Below, piece by piece: positions 1 to 19,520 of a stretch of 64,000 bases of DNA (positions are counted from its first letter, which is position 1; each line of letters begins with the position of its first letter). A program made the translations under genes and the position numbers. Origin of the DNA: Reticulitermes speratus (lineage: Eukaryota > Arthropoda > Insecta > Blattodea > Rhinotermitidae). The stretch is from positions 9,919,001 through 9,983,000 of the forward strand of contig JAJKFL010000002.1 of NCBI GenBank assembly GCA_021186555.1. Direction: 5' to 3'. The notes below the pieces were generated by a model that worked only from the letters and a program-made list of their open reading frames with translations, had not been told where the DNA came from and made no database searches.

Positions 1-20
1 ATTAATTAAATGCCACTTAC

Positions 21-5710
<5,690 letters not shown>

Positions 5711-7284
5711 GATCTATGTTTCTTTTATACCAAGGACAACTGTACAACCACCTTATCTGTAGACCATTCAGCCATGTATTCGATATCCCGTATCAAAATT
5801 CAAAATAACTCTTATTCTGCAAATTCTAGACATTCCCATCAAGTGCAGAAGTCTTACAATATGGATGCTGCTTTACTACTTGAGACTGTGTTTTGTAGAA
5901 TTAATTATGCACTCAACACTTGTAAGTTTTGATACTGTAACAGTCACTCTGAAAAAATAAAAGAAAACACCTGTCAGCTGAAACAGGAACTCTGTAAATG
6001 AAATATGTTGGTGACTAACCCTTTACAACACAGTGGTTACTATATATACCACCTGCTTCAACATTAAACAAAACTCTGCATTCTGTTCACTTAGTGTATT
6101 TACGGAGTAGTATCAGAAAGTTCCTGGAATTGTGGCCTTGTATTTAAACGGGTTGTGACACGGCAGTGATGCCATAGGGTGTGTTGCCTGTAGCCTTTGT
6201 GGACATGCACGAGAAGTGGCTGCACATTGAAACTTGTTAGGCATAAAGGTGTGTCCAAGCTAGGGAAGAGTGCTTCAGAAACACTGCAGACCTTGCAAAC
6301 TGTTTATGGGGATAATGATTTTAAAAACAGCTGTGTATAACCGGTATCACTTCAAAAGTGAGCAAGAACTGACAGCAAGTCTGACAGAAGAACTACAGAT
6401 GATGCAGGATGAGATGAGATGGCTCCTACACCACAACAACGCCCCAAGCTGCAGCCACTGCATTTACCAGACCTCACACACGTGTGTCTTTTGGCTCTTC
6501 CCTGGATTAAAAATGGGCTTTCGGGTCAATGTTTTGCGACACTCAAAGACATCAAATGCATTGTGACAGCCAGCCTGCGTGCCCATACCAAAGGAGGCTT
6601 TCCGTGAGTGCTTCCAAACATGACAAAACCATTGGAGCAAGTGTGTGTGTGTGCGCACAGGATGTACTTCGAGGGTGATTAGACTGAAAAGCATTGCACT
6701 TCAAACACTTAAGTTTTATGGCTGAATTCTGGGAACTTTTTGATACTCCCACGAATATTTTGCATGATTCTCAGGAAAAACAGTGACTATTTCCCCAAAT
6801 AATATTAAAAACCGGTGTTTGTAACTGAGATGCAGTGTTTCCATCATATACGAACTAATTCGTAACTATTATATACAAAAATTTCAGGCTTCAGGGAGGT
6901 TACCCACACAATAACTGATAAGATGTTCACTCTGAGGGCCACTAGTCGAATCCTGGGTATGAACATAGGGCAAATGCAACAACATAACAGATAATGCATT
7001 TGGGTCATTCCATGCCCTGTCATTAAACACGTGGAGGTAGCTAAATTGTTTTTTATTTCAATGGAACATAAAATCACGAGATACTATGTCCAATAATAAC
7101 CCAGCCAATTTTTTAAGACACAGCATGCTGAATGTGGGACATGGATCATCCCTCACTTGATAGTGACACCATATATTCAGAAAGATATTTGTATCTCCAG
7201 AACTAATTGATGTATTCCTATTACACTTGATTCATATGTACTACACACAAGCAGCTAATGGTGCAGCAAAATTTGTTGTATCCT

Positions 7285-7502
7285 GACTACACAATGGACT
7301 GGATTTCCGGGCAGAGGAAGGATTTTTCTCCTCTCCAAAACACCAAAACTAGCTCTAGGGCCGAAGGTGCCAGGGGTTCTTTGCCTGGGGGGGGGGGGAG
7401 TAAAGTGGCTGGGGCATGAATTTGCCCACTCACCTCCATCTAATGTCCAGGTTAAGAATGAGTGGAGCTATATCTACTCTGCCCCTACATAACTTCACAG
7501 CA
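7285..7502 (+). mobile_element. SINE family A, 5'-truncated copy
   Basis: Body only: 'ttttctcctctccaaaac', 'gccaggggttctttgcc', a run of G at 7386-7398, 'gtaaagtggctggggcatg', 'gtccaggttaagaatgagtgg', 'cccctacataacttca'. The G-run sits where the family body reads 'caggggtaaa', so it is an expansion inside the element. Confidence 0.7.
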
Positions 7503-8009
7503 TGTCAGATTAAATATATAAAAAGAAGATAATGTTGAAATTTTGCATTAAAAAAAGGAATCAACTTTCAGTTATGTAAAACTTGTTGGATAAAGAATAA
7601 CTGAATAAAAATTTGAGGGGGTAACAGTAGCCGTTGTCCTTGAGTACAATGTAAATTTCAGTTCGTTTTTCCCATGCATGTCCGGGTTGCATATCTCAAA
7701 GGAAGAAATGTTTCTACCATGAATCGCAGGGAAGTTTGAAATGGCAGGGCAGCAAAGGGAAATTTCTTTCCCGTGGTTGGTCACACTTGCCATACTCTTT
7801 ATATGATAAAGCACGTGGTTCAGGTTGGTAGCTATTAACATACCGTGTTATGAGCGATACAAAGGAGTATAAGTTCAAAACCCGAACAGTACTTGCTGTA
7901 CTACGCGGCGCACTAAGCATCATTCACTATACAGGTACTGTGTATGTAAAGCATTATTATTTATGCAACATAACCTAAGCAGCAATGGCAAAATTGACAA
8001 AAATTATGA

Positions 8010-8580
8010 AAGACTCCGGAGTTTCGACCGACACAAAAGTTAAGTTAGTGCAAACAATAGTTTTCCCAGCAGTGCTGTATGGATGCGAAAGCTGGACGTT
8101 GATGAAGGCAGACAAAGGAAGCTAGATGCCTTCGAGTTATGGACGTGGAGAAGACTGCTCAGAATACCATGGACAGCAAGAAGGACGAATGCATCGGTGA
8201 TTAAACAAATTAAGCCCAGGCACTCCCTAAAACCTTAGCAGTAATAGGCAAATTGAAATATTTCGGACACATAATGCGCACGTCAGATTCACTGGAAAAA
8301 GATTTGATGTTAGGATTGACGGCAGTAGAAGAAGAGGAAGACAGCGGACAAAATGGACGGACGAAATACGAAGAACCATGACGATGAACTGGCATGACAC
8401 CATAAATGCCACGCAAAACAACGCAATGGAGGAACCTGATCTACAAGGCCGTGGAAAATAGGAAACGACAAAACGACTAAGGGATAGCAAGACCGTGTAC
8501 CTCTTGCTCAGAAAATCCAATGGGATCACCAGGGGGTCGCTTGCGACCTGAAGGAACTACTACTACTAACATAACCTAAA
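8010..8580 (+). mobile_element. Degraded LINE fragment, second family, ORF2 C-terminus
   Basis: Translated with frame changes, it gives a LYGCESWTLMKADK-like start, AFELWTWRRLLRIPWTARRT, IGKLKYFGHIMRTSDSLEKD and YKAVENRKRQND. This is the post-RT tail of a LINE distinct from the one at 4756. Several frameshifts and stops break it. It ends in a 'gaactactactactaac' simple-repeat tail at 8556-8572, as expected for a LINE 3' end. Confidence 0.8.
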
Positions 8581-11473
8581 ATTTGGAAACAGCTTCAGCC
8601 TACGTATGTGCAATTTTTAATATCTGATTATGCCTGCAATAGAATTTAAAATGAAGGTGGCATTACAGCAGTATTATGTTTTGGGAATTTCTTCTGTTCC
8701 ATACCTAATGATTATTAATTATACATTTCAAGAGTAAAGAAGCATAATGGAGATCTTTTCATTAGGTGCACCCAACACACACTAATCCAAAGTAACATAT
8801 CCTAATTCTGCTGGCCTTTAAGATGTTCTGAACTTATCAGATGACAGAAATTCGCTCTGGCTGAGATTAAGGAAACTGTATCAGTGGAAAATGGTGTGTT
8901 TACATCATCAGAAATTTATCATAGTAGTACATATACACATTCATTTGGAGGAAACTTGCAGTCCTCACCACAGACACAAGGCAGGTATGAGGAAAATTCT
9001 GCACATGGTGTCACTACAATTTTCACACCATGTAGAACATTCTTCACTTATACCAGGGACGTCATTTTGTTTAAACTGTTACAAAAAAATTAAACAGCAG
9101 TGAAGAATCATATGAGCCTCAGAATGAATCAACATTCACACCTGATGCTGTTCACAGGACTGGAAAACATTATAAATGCTTCATTCTCGTAAGTGCATGT
9201 TTCACCTATAACACAGAAATGATGAGAAGAGAACAAAATATTGCTCTTTGTATGGAAATTGCAACAGGTGTCTTCAGCTGTAAAGGATAAACTTCAACAA
9301 AATGCCGTGTGGTATGCTGGAGCTAGGGAATATTGGAGGATATGAAAACTTCAAATCGATTGACTGTGACGAACAAAATGAGAGACTCCTTCAAAATGTC
9401 GAAAATTCACTCTGCTCTGACAGTAGCAGGAAAAGTGAGGTTAATTTCACTGATAGCCCATAGCTGCTCAATAAACAAGATAATTGCCATATGGTGTTCC
9501 TGAGTACATTGTGGAAAAATGAACTGTGCAGAAAACATGTCGCATTCTTCCTAAAGGTGAAAAAGAAAGGTCAGCCTTTGTCTCATGCACTTGTACAGTC
9601 ATCCAACTTTATAAGAATGATAAGTACAGTTGCCTGTGTCCTGACAAGAAGGAATCTATATGATACAGAAACTTAAAGAAACTACACACTGAGACCATGT
9701 GCGAAAGAGATGAGTATTGTGAAATCTTCAGAACTGTATGTGGCATTTTGCATTTTGTGTGAAACATCAAACTATTTCAGTTGGATTTTCCAATTTTGTA
9801 GAACTTTGTTCAAAATACTGCAGCTTACAGGTGCCAAGAGTGACACATGCTGTACATATCTTTGTGATTCATGGTAACATAACCCTAATGACCCAAGGAA
9901 TACACCACAGAGTATACTTCACTCCAAGAAACCCTCTTTAAAAAACAGTGTGCCCAACAGAAAGTGAAATGTGTGCCTTACCGCAGTGCAGAAACTGCTG
10001 TAGGTTTGATATACTATGCAAGACACTGTCTACAATAGACAGTTTTGAAATTTGGATATGATATCATATATAGACAGTGGATGATAACAGAACATCAGCA
10101 TTAATAGCTGCTGCTGTTCCATGCTGAGAATTGGTTATTTTGTTCATAAGATTTGGGCCAACTTTCATCCTCAGTTTTCTAGCCTGACATCAGGCTGAAG
10201 TTGTAACCCAATGCAAAGAAATTTTAAATGAACATAAATGTCTTTTATTAATATATTTTGCAGAAAATAACTACTTTATTGTTCAAAATGCAGTGTATGG
10301 TTATCACTGGTCCAATGACCAGTTAACACTTCATCCTACTGTAATATATGGGTTCATTATTTTATATGACAATCATCAGTTGCCATTCCCTGTCAGTTGT
10401 TTACTGTATTAACATAGCTCACTTGCTAATTGCCCACATACATGGCGGAGTAACGGCAGTGCATGACAAATGCCAGTTAAATAAAAATAAGGACCCTGTA
10501 TATGCATCAACCCAAAACTCCATCTCAACCAAAGCCAGTTTCCTCACCGTTAGTGACTACATGGCACATGTAACAAGCAAATTTTATTATTTTCAGAATA
10601 TGTCACTCAGTATACCAAGATAATGGACAGGGGTGTGAGAAAGCTGTTGTGCTTCAGTATACAAACAGAAAACATTTTGTCAGAATCATGAGAATTGCTG
10701 TAGAGTGACATTTCCTTGTCACCAGTCATGGAATACGTCCTTGTGATGCTGTAAGTGGCACAACAAAACAGTAGGCAGCCACAGCAAGTCTTCAGGCTCC
10801 TTATCAGGTAGAAATAATGTCACCAAAATGTACATGAATTTGCACAGGAAAATATTCATGGAATAAAATATGTTTATGTGAGTCACTACAGAAACCAAAG
10901 GAGAGCTCTGATGGAATGTTTCAGCAGTTCTATGCAGATTCCAAACACTAGACAAACCACTGCAGCGTATCATGAAATTTCAACACAATGGGAGTTTTTT
11001 TTTTGAGTTTTTGGCTCAGATTCGTTCTTTGACATGTCCTGGAGTAGTATTCAAGGCCTACTCACAACACATGCAATGAAATTGTATTTTACAGCTCTGC
11101 TGTCTGCATGTAATGAAGCAAAGTGTAGATCTGTGTTGTGACTGAAACAAATTTATGACATTAGCGACTTCCTTGCAAAATTTAAGCATCCAGGAGGCTT
11201 GTCATCATCCTTCCATTAGCCATTGAAGGATGGCATTGTTGGTTAGAAATGGAAAGTATACTGAAAATAATATAACCACTGACAACAGGCACAAGGCATC
11301 AGCACGTCATCCACGAAAGGTACAGAACAGTATAACCAAACTGTTCCTGGAAAACTTAAGAAATTGATGGTCAATGAATAAAAGGTTAGTACAGTCATAC
11401 ATGACATAGCCATGTTTTGTTTTATACTATGATAATGCGAAATATGGCCAAAGATGCACTCGTGTAGATGATT

Positions 11474-11548
11474 AACATCTTCTGGGATGTGATGCCATGT
11501 AGACTGGTATGTGTATACCAATCTGTATGACATCATAACCCAGAACAC
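11474..11548. mobile_element. Foldback MITE, short deleted copy
   Basis: A compact inverted repeat: 'cttctgggatgtgatgccatgtagactggtatgtgtatacc' on the left and 'aatctgtatgacatcataacccagaac' on the right. Only the outer arms of the 'ttctgggatgtgatgcc' family remain; the ribozyme-like middle is deleted. Confidence 0.7.
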
Positions 11549-12224
11549 CTAAACGTTTACCAAAACCACTGTGATAATTTCAAGTCTTCTGCACCATTGT
11601 AGTCAAAGAACTGTAATGCAGCCAGTATAAAAATAAGGCCAAATTTACAATGTATGTGGGGAAACAGTGACTGCAGGCTCCCCAAAAGTTAGTTTTGTTG
11701 TCCTTTACACTACAAGTGTCACTGAAGTTGTATTTTTTTCAGGAGTAATTTTATCACATATGTATTTTTTTTTTTAACTTTCAAAAACTCACATTATAAC
11801 TCAGTTCTGTATGCTATCTGGTAGCTTCACGTGTGAATTACATGTGATGTCCATTTCATCCAGATACCTACATTAGTTTTGGAATACCACAATTATGAGT
11901 TTACAATTTTAATGTAACAAATACTTTTATATAAATTTCTTAAGTATATAATTTTAATGTAATGGATACTTTTATATAATTTTTTTTCATCATTGTAAAT
12001 TTGGTCATATTATATATATGTATGTTCTTTCTTGTAAATTCAGGGTTCATTATTGACTATATATTACATAATTATTATTCTTATATTAGTATCACTGTCA
12101 CAAATTCTATATCCTATAGGTTGGTTGACCTTGTATGGATTAACAGAATGTGTAATAAATATGAATATGAGTAATGTCTGCGTGATATACAACTAATGTG
12201 GAGGTGCATGCAGAGAAGAAAAGT

Positions 12225-12365
12225 AAAGGTTTCTCTGTCCATGCCATGAATGCATTGTATGGGTTTCAGTGTATAGCGCACCCATTCTTAACCTTGGCAC
12301 TAGATGTAGGCGAGTGGTCAACTTCACACCCCAGCTGCTTTAACCCCAAAGAAGAACCCCAAACA
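12225..12365 (-). mobile_element. SINE family A, partial copy
   Basis: Family body only, in the same orientation as 30735-31026: 'ctctgtccatgccatgaa', 'gcgcacccattcttaacc', 'gcactagatgtaggcgagtgg', 'caacttcacaccccagctgc'. The tRNA-like head is missing. Confidence 0.7.
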
Positions 12366-14864
12366 CTTTGGCAGATTTTTTTCTTTTTTAATTATCTCAA
12401 AAATGGCAAGACTTGCAGGAAAAGCATATGGAACAAAAATGTGCAATCTGCTTTTCTCTACAATATTTATTTGAAATATTTCTGATTCCTATAAATAATT
12501 CGCGTCTTACGTTATAAATGCACCTAGAAACCCTGTAGTTTTCATATAAAATGTATATTACAGTTGTCCGATTTTAATACGAACTGGAATCGGTTGATAA
12601 ATGATAGTAAATTCCCCCAAAACTGTCATAAAAGTTTATGCGTCAATAACTCACTGGACACGTTCGTTGTGATAAAAATGCGTGATGCAATATTGCACAA
12701 TCTCTCTTCGAGGTTTTAGTTGTAGACATTGGAACTGATGTGCAAGTAAATCAGTACCATACACCCCACAAAATATTCAAATAAAAAATTTGGAGTTTTT
12801 GGAATTAAAACTATTGATCTCTCCAAGTAAGTATGAAATGCACCGTTTGTTTCGCAATTACTACACCTTGTACCTTCCAAAATGACAATGACATTTTACA
12901 ACGTGCCAAAAACCGTAAGTTCACTACAGACGTGGATAACAATGAAGAACTTGTGGTACCTTTAAGTTTAGATTCCAGGGTACTGCATAATTTAGTATTC
13001 GCTTTTACACAAACAACTGGTAGTTTGTGTTAATAAACATTTGAAACACTAAGGCTTTAGCGTTTAGTAAACAGATGGGATGTCAACATCGTCTGCTTGT
13101 ATTAGTAAACATTGTATGTTTCCGTTCGTAAGTGCCCTTAGTCCACAACAAACACCTTAGATGAACGAAAGACGTCATTTTACATCCATTTCAAATACAA
13201 TGTAAGGCTGTCACGACAAATATTTACCTAATTCGTAGCTATTTCCACTGCTCCACCATCATACGTCTTCATCCGGTCAATAGATGTTAACCAACATTAA
13301 CATCACAACATTTCCTAAAGAAGTTCGCTTATAGGTGCAGCTGAAAGCAAAAGTAGACGAGTGGTGTTGGTTATTCTGTCCACCTGTACATCGATAATCA
13401 GTTGACTACCCCAAAAATCACCTACATATATTATTGCTCAATGGCATCGTGCTGAAAACAGCCGTTTCTGCTGGCTGTGATTAATGAATTACTTTTCTAT
13501 GTTTGATTTGTGTTAGTCATGCACTTTAGAGTGGATTTATATTTTCTTAGCTTTTAATTTGATGTGTTTACAGAACGTGACGAAAAGTGGGTGTTATGGT
13601 GGCTGTTGTGGGCATGTAATGCGTGTTTTTTATTATAAATTTTGAGTTTATAAATAATTCGTTACATTAATTTTTAAATTGGTAAGAAGGTTGCACATAC
13701 AATGTTTAGCTTTGACATCACATGAATAGCATTGACTCCACACCAATAAAATTGTACATGCTGCAAGATAAGGGTAGGATAATGTCGGTATCATAAATGA
13801 ATGCTTGTACCATGCACTACATAAGTAAATAGTTAGTAGGAAATGCAATAAGCTGCGCTGGTAAGGAGAAATTATGTTACCTGGAATACCTAGAATGTAA
13901 GAGAACTATAATTTACCACATGTTTATAGAGCGTGGAGTTTGTGATGGTCACACTTTTTCAGTATACAAATATAATTATAAATACACAGTAGGTATCGTT
14001 TACAGTATCACAGCAAAAGAACATCGCTGAACGATCATGATTCATACATATTTTTCATGGTAGTTGAGAATTTATAATGGAAGTAAATTCTCTATAAAGT
14101 AGTAAGATAATATTCTGTTAATTATGCTGGTGTAAATGTTTTTACATATAACATGATTTAAACTTTGGATGCTAGGTGGAATATTATTGAATTTCTACAT
14201 TCCGTTATGTGTACTGAGGTTAATATTTGGCACATTAAGGTGGTATGTCTTGTAGTGCATATACTGTGTATCTTTGTTAGAAATTTTTCCATGTTGTCCA
14301 CAATACTTGTTAGTACTGAGAGTAAATTTCTAAATATTTTCCTGGAAGGGACACTCATTTTAGTGCCGACCGTAATTCTTGTGATTTTCTTTTAGGTGTA
14401 AAATACTTGTCTGGTGAATTTTCCCAGAAAAATTATTGCATATGACATGATAGAATAGGAATAAGCAAAATTTTAGGTTTTCTGCTTTCGTGAGTGATGT
14501 AACTGCCCTTATAGGAGGGCATGCTAACCTTTTTTAGGAATATAATCAGTATATGTTTTACAGCTTAAATTGTTTTCAATTTGTAGGGTAAGAAATTTTG
14601 TTATTCCCATGTATTCAGTTGTTCTTTTATCTTATCTGATATTTAGATCAAAACAGGTTTTGTTGTTAGGACAAAATTGTGTAAAATTTTTTGATAAAAA
14701 TTTGCAGTCCACTTACTGGCTTCAGACCATTAGTTTAAGCAAGTGAAGTTATTGTTCATTCAATTTTGACAGTGGTCAGTTCCTAATAATATTAGTATCA
14801 TCTGCAATGAATGTAGGTTTCTATTTGTACTTTTTCCATGAAATGACTCAGAAATTTTTCACAG

Positions 14865-17539
14865 ATGCAGTCTCCATTATGCTGGAAGAAAACTTATTGT
14901 TTGGAAGAATGTTGGGGTCGTGACAACAGAGTAGATGTGGCTATGAATGGGGCCATATATCATGAGAGGCAGGTTAGTGTCATTTTGAAGCAGGGCAACA
15001 TTATATTATATTCTGTAATGTATCTTAACAAATATGTGCACACTTTATATTGTGTGTTGAGTGTTCATCCAGATCACAATATGAATCTTCACTGCTTTGA
15101 GGAAGTCAAGTTTTATATGCTGGATTGTGTGATTGTTCCATACAGGTGAAGGAATTATGTGCATTGCATGCACTTAATAACCTGTTTCAAGAACGTGATG
15201 CATTCAGCAAAACAGAATTAGATGCTATCTGCTATTCATTATCACCAAATGTGTGGATTAATCCACATAAATCATTGTTGGGGCTTGGAAATTATGACAT
15301 CAATGTTCTCATGGCTGCACTTCAGCGAAAGGGATACGAAGCCATTTGGTTTGATAAAAGGAAGTGAGTTCATTTTGGATCTATCACTCATCAGTTTAGT
15401 GGTTTTTCTGCTTAAAACTGTTTTATTTACATTTGGCTGATCTTATTACTAGGCGCACAGCTTTCAGCATGCTAGTTGCATAACTGTGATAGTGTAGTAA
15501 CTTTTAGGTGCTTTATTACAGTTTTGTGTGTATGCAGCTTAACCTAACCTAATCTGAAGTGCTAGATGCCACATTGCTGCACACCTTTCATAAATGAATA
15601 GTACCGTACACTGCTGTAATTTCTCAGTTGGTTCAAGTAGTAATTCTTCTAACTCATATTCGTGAGGTGTCTAGTTTGAATCTGTGCTAAATCTGACTAT
15701 TTTCATGGTCTCCCTGGGTTCCTGCAGGCAGCTGCCAGGATCAGTATGTCATATTAGGTCACAATTACTGCCACATCATGTTCAATTCTTTATTCACTAA
15801 TCATTCTAGCATTCTACATTATATAGGCTGAGCTACTGACAGCATTATTATATACACCACATATAAATTAATATCTAATTTTGTGTTGTGTTTTATATGA
15901 ATTTTATTTCATAATTCTTCTAAACCACATAATGTTTCTCCCTTGTTTTTTGTAGAGACCCAAAATGTCTCAACCTAGATAACATTCTAGGATTCATACT
16001 AAATGTACCCAGTGACTACAAATTGGGTTTTGTGCTTCTGCCACTACGAAGACGACACTGGGTAACAATCCGCCAGATCCATGGGACATACTATAATCTG
16101 GACTCGAAACTTGAATTTCCTCAACTTATTGGCAGGGTAAGTGACTTTTGACAGTTGGCTCAATTTATTGATGACAGTTACTGTGTTTTAAACATTTATT
16201 TTAAGTATAAATAAATTGCCATGTAACATATACTTCCAAGTGACATAATGTCTCACCTTGTACTTTATTATGGTAAAACCAGATTAACAAGAAAATGGTT
16301 CTGTGAATATGTTGTGAAACTTAATTATAATATTACCTCTAATAAACAGAAACTGTTACATACATTTTCAGGTTTTCATGGCAGGCATTGCTCAGATGGT
16401 GGTCTTCATAGTTTTTAGATCATCTAGTGTAATTAGTTTCTTCTGATGTTTTGGAGGAACTTGCTACATGAATTTTGAGGGTTATTATATTTGGTCTGGG
16501 TAAATGCTGAAGTGATTCAGAGGAGGAAATGTGTCAATTACGTAGGAAGGTTGCAAGGAATTCAGCCAGTGAGAGCTATGGAAAGGGAAGAGGGGATCAA
16601 TATTGTAGCAAGTCAGTGCAGTGAGAATTGAAGAGTTAGCAGTGAACAGAGAGCCCTTGTAGGGTCCAAAAGTGTTGAGAATTGTGAAAGTAGTGTGACA
16701 TTAAGTGTACAAGGTTTGTCTCTGAGAGGTGGAAGGTGGGAGTTGATAAACTTTATTCATGTGGCCGTTGGTCTTAAAATAAGGTAGTGCTGCCTCAGGA
16801 AGCCATCATATCCTGCTCAACAGTATCAGCATTGTGGCCAGAAAATCCAGGCACATGGACGAGCTCATAAGGAAAGCAACAGAAATCGAGCTGCATGTGA
16901 AAAGTATGAACACAGAGCACAGTTTGTCCTGAAGCAGGTTGAGAAGTTTGTCATTCATTTCATGAAGGAAAAGAAGCAGAAGGCATTCTCCGAGAGCAGA
17001 ACAGTCTCACCCTTCCGAGACACTCCTACCTTATTTTAATAACTCATGCCCACATGAATAAGGCTTGTTACTCTCCACCTCCCAGAGATGAACCTGTTGC
17101 ATGTAATGTCATTTCTCACAAATTGGGCTCTAAATAGGGTCATTTATCTCAATCCATACTCTCAATTTCCACTTGCCTGGTACAAGATCTATTCTGTCTC
17201 ACACTTTTTGTGGCTCTGATTGACCTGAGTCCTTTTATCCTTCCTATATAATCAACAGAGTTTTTTCCTCACAGTTGCTTCAGCATTGACCTGAACCAAG
17301 TTGATACCATGAATAGTAGGCAGCAAGTTCCTCTGAAATGTCAGAACAAACTTGTCCTGTACATTTAAGAATGCAGAAGCCCATCATTTGATTCATAGCA
17401 TTGTAATCAGTACATGGAGGCAGAGTCATGTACTAATGTAATACACTTACAGCCTGGTCTTCATGCAGTGGACATTATGATAAAATGCAGACTTGACATC
17501 CCTGTTGCATTACATGTTTTGTTTGTTTTGTTTTGTTTT

Positions 17540-17587
<48 letters not shown>

Positions 17588-19013
17588 CTCCTCCCCCCCC
17601 CCCCCCCCCCCCCCACACACACACAACACACACACACACACACATCTTGACATTTTGCAAGGACAGTTCCACTCATACGATGAGTGTTAGGAAATGATTT
17701 GGACAGGGGCTCCTGTTTTGGCAGATAACAAGCTGCAAGATCACTTGAATTATTATTGGATAGTGCAGTCTTTAATACTGCATTCCACCATCAAAGGGCC
17801 CTAGTCATCCATGCCTCTGAAATACTGCTGTGTCATCACCAAGTCTAGTAGTCAAAGTGCATGGACAAGACTTGCAAAACATAAGGTGGAGATGGACCAT
17901 GTGGTTCCTTTGAAAAGGAAGCGTTAAACCATCAGATATTCATCTGTTATCTACAATTTGTGGAGAGAAAGCACCAGCATGCACCACTATGTTCCTGGGT
18001 ACAGAACTTCAACATTGGCAAGGAAACTGCACAGGTGTCTGTCCATGAGTGGTATTGTAACACCCCTAAAGAATGGTCTCATTTAGCCATCCAGAAGTTC
18101 CCAAGGAGATGGCAGCAATGTATAACCTAGGAAGGGAATATGTTGAGCCAGCAGTTGTTTAGTATTCAGCCTAAAGATAATAAAATTGCTGCAAATGTGT
18201 TGAGTCCAAATCATTTCTGAACACTCCTCGTAGTTCCTGATGCATCTGAGGCTCATCAGGTTTTGGGACTTCTGTATATTAGAACTATTACAATTTTTCG
18301 TTGACATAATCGTTTCGGTCGCACTATGGCCCTGGGGTCGACTCAGCCTCTAACAGAAATGAGTACCAGGAATCTTTGGGGGGTAAAGGCGGCTGGTGCG
18401 TAGGGCTGACAACCTTACCACCTTCATGTGCCGATTGTCTAAAAATCTGGGAGCCTCAACCTCCTGGAACCCTAAGGGCCTGTGAAGGCCTGTAATGGGA
18501 TTGCTTTACCTTTTACCACTAAAATATTCTAGTAAAAAGTATATGACAGTATGTTGCCAAACTGTGTAGTTTTAAGCTTGTGCGATCATGCCCACCTCCT
18601 GGCAAAGTTATCACACTGCTTGTATGTTTGAGTAACAAAATTAGAAGATCTTGAAATTTTTACTGCAGGGAGAGGAAGTGACTGCCTACCTACTTGGGCA
18701 ACTTGAGTGCAAGGAGAAGGAACTGTTTGTGGTGGTAACAAGTGAGGTGGAGCAGAATCAGAGGTGGCAAAGTAGTCCACATGACGAGAAGCATATGAAC
18801 GGAAGTAGTGTGGAGGAACCTGTTACACAGCTCTGTCTCGAGACGCTGTTACCAGATTTTAATACAAGAATAACACCAAATCAAAATAACAAAGCAAATA
18901 GTGACAGAACTGGGCCAGCAGATGAGAATGTGGACTCTGTTACGCAGCAGTTGATATGCAGCATTAGTAATGAACGGACAGGTAGTTCTCCGCTTTTAGA
19001 ATCAAACAGGTAG
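14865..19013 (+). CDS. JOSD: Josephin-domain deubiquitinase (JOSD1/JOSD2 type)
   Basis: Four exons: 14865-14972, 15146-15363, 15956-16136 and 18669-19013 (stop TAG at 19011). GT/AG borders and phases agree, giving about 283 residues. The product is a cysteine protease that removes ubiquitin. The catalytic Cys lies in [14 protein letters not shown] (start of exon 2), the catalytic His in RRRHWVTI and the third residue in YYNLDSK (both exon 3). [19 protein letters not shown] is also typical. ATG 14943 ([10 protein letters not shown]) fits the family start better; ATG 14865 is in frame but follows an acceptor-like 'tttttcacag'. After [12 protein letters not shown]...[13 protein letters not shown], where human JOSD1 nearly ends, the protein continues for about 80 polar, Asn/Ser-rich residues with no domain I recognise. 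The last intron (16137-18668) has a CT/C/CA microsatellite. Confidence 0.93.
17270..17350. mobile_element. Foldback MITE remnant
   Basis: Part of the family arm: 'agtaggcagcaagttcctctgaaatgtcagaac', equivalent to the stem II-GAAA-helix III segment of better copies. Flanks are too worn to set ends. Confidence 0.5.
17541..17644. repeat. Compound microsatellite (CT)n-(C)n-(CA)n
   Basis: A pure CT tract runs into about 20 C and then a CA tract interrupted once. It sits in the last JOSD intron and creates several spurious open frames. Confidence 0.97.
18320..18525 (+). repeat. SINE-like body repeat
   Basis: The blocks 'tcgactcagcctctaac', 'gagtaccaggaatctttgg', 'ggtaaaggcggctgg', 'ctgacaaccttaccacc' and 'aagggcctgtgaaggcctg' resemble the body of a SINE I associate with cockroach-like genomes. 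There is no second copy in the window to confirm it. It lies 140 bp before the last JOSD exon. Confidence 0.5.
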
Positions 19014-19344
19014 TGATAAATATAAGGTTTTTTGTAATATTATTAATGGTACTTGTTGACATGGGCTTGGTATGAAATCTACAGACAATAACACTGAAGT
19101 CAGAATGTGTTGATTCTGTTGTCTCTTAGTGTATTGGTGAATTCAACACATTCTTACGTAAGTGCTTCACAACTACAATTAAATATTTTGCTATTTAAAA
19201 CAAATTTTTTGTCTTATGATTTTTGGCACCATCGACAGTAGTTGATACTTGTAATGTCTTTGCGTACGACACTAAAGGTTTGACAAGTTGCTGGGTGACA
19301 GGTGCACCATAGTATCAATTGTCACATGCTGTGGCCTAAACCAT

Positions 19345-19520
19345 TGATTGACAGAATTTTTAGGTGCAATCGCATAGTTGCGAAAAGCACGTATTAGCTC
19401 CATTGTGTCTGTCTGCCCACATGTATCAGCTCGGCGGCTCCCACTGGATGGATTTTCGTGACATTTGATATTGGAGGCTTTTATTACAATCTGCTGATAA
19501 AATCCAAATGTGGTTAACAT
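19345..19520 (+). repeat. Dispersed repeat, copy 1
   Basis: It shares 'ttgcgaaaa', 'ttagctccattgtgtctgtctg', 'ggctcccactggatgg', 'attttcgtgacatttgat' and 'aaaatcc...gacaaaaat' blocks with 40205-40390. The class is unknown. Confidence 0.6.

Larger units (their letters stand above)
5711..14864. other. Intergenic region between GTPBP1 and JOSD, no supported gene
   Basis: About 9.1 kb between two genes transcribed away from each other. I recognise only repeats: a SINE-A fragment near 7300, a LINE piece at 8030-8580, foldback debris near 11470, and a SINE-A piece near 12230. Open frames at 5573-5932, 6270-6566, 8884-9103, 10348-10623 and 11243-11548 have no recognisable domains and no consistent splice borders, so they are treated as chance frames. 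Stretches 9100-11450 and 12500-14860 hold nothing I can name beyond AT-rich sequence. Promoters and non-coding first exons of both genes should lie here but cannot be placed. Confidence 0.6.

Noticed and set aside
13225..13310. A possible 5' UTR exon of GTPBP1 on the minus strand ending at a gtaaat donor
   Set aside because: It has no coding content and no other support; the distance to the first coding exon is 7.5 kb, so it is only a guess.
17461..17690. Overlapping open frames on both strands with poly-Ser/Leu and poly-Arg/Glu
   Set aside because: They are translations of the CT/C/CA microsatellite, not genes.
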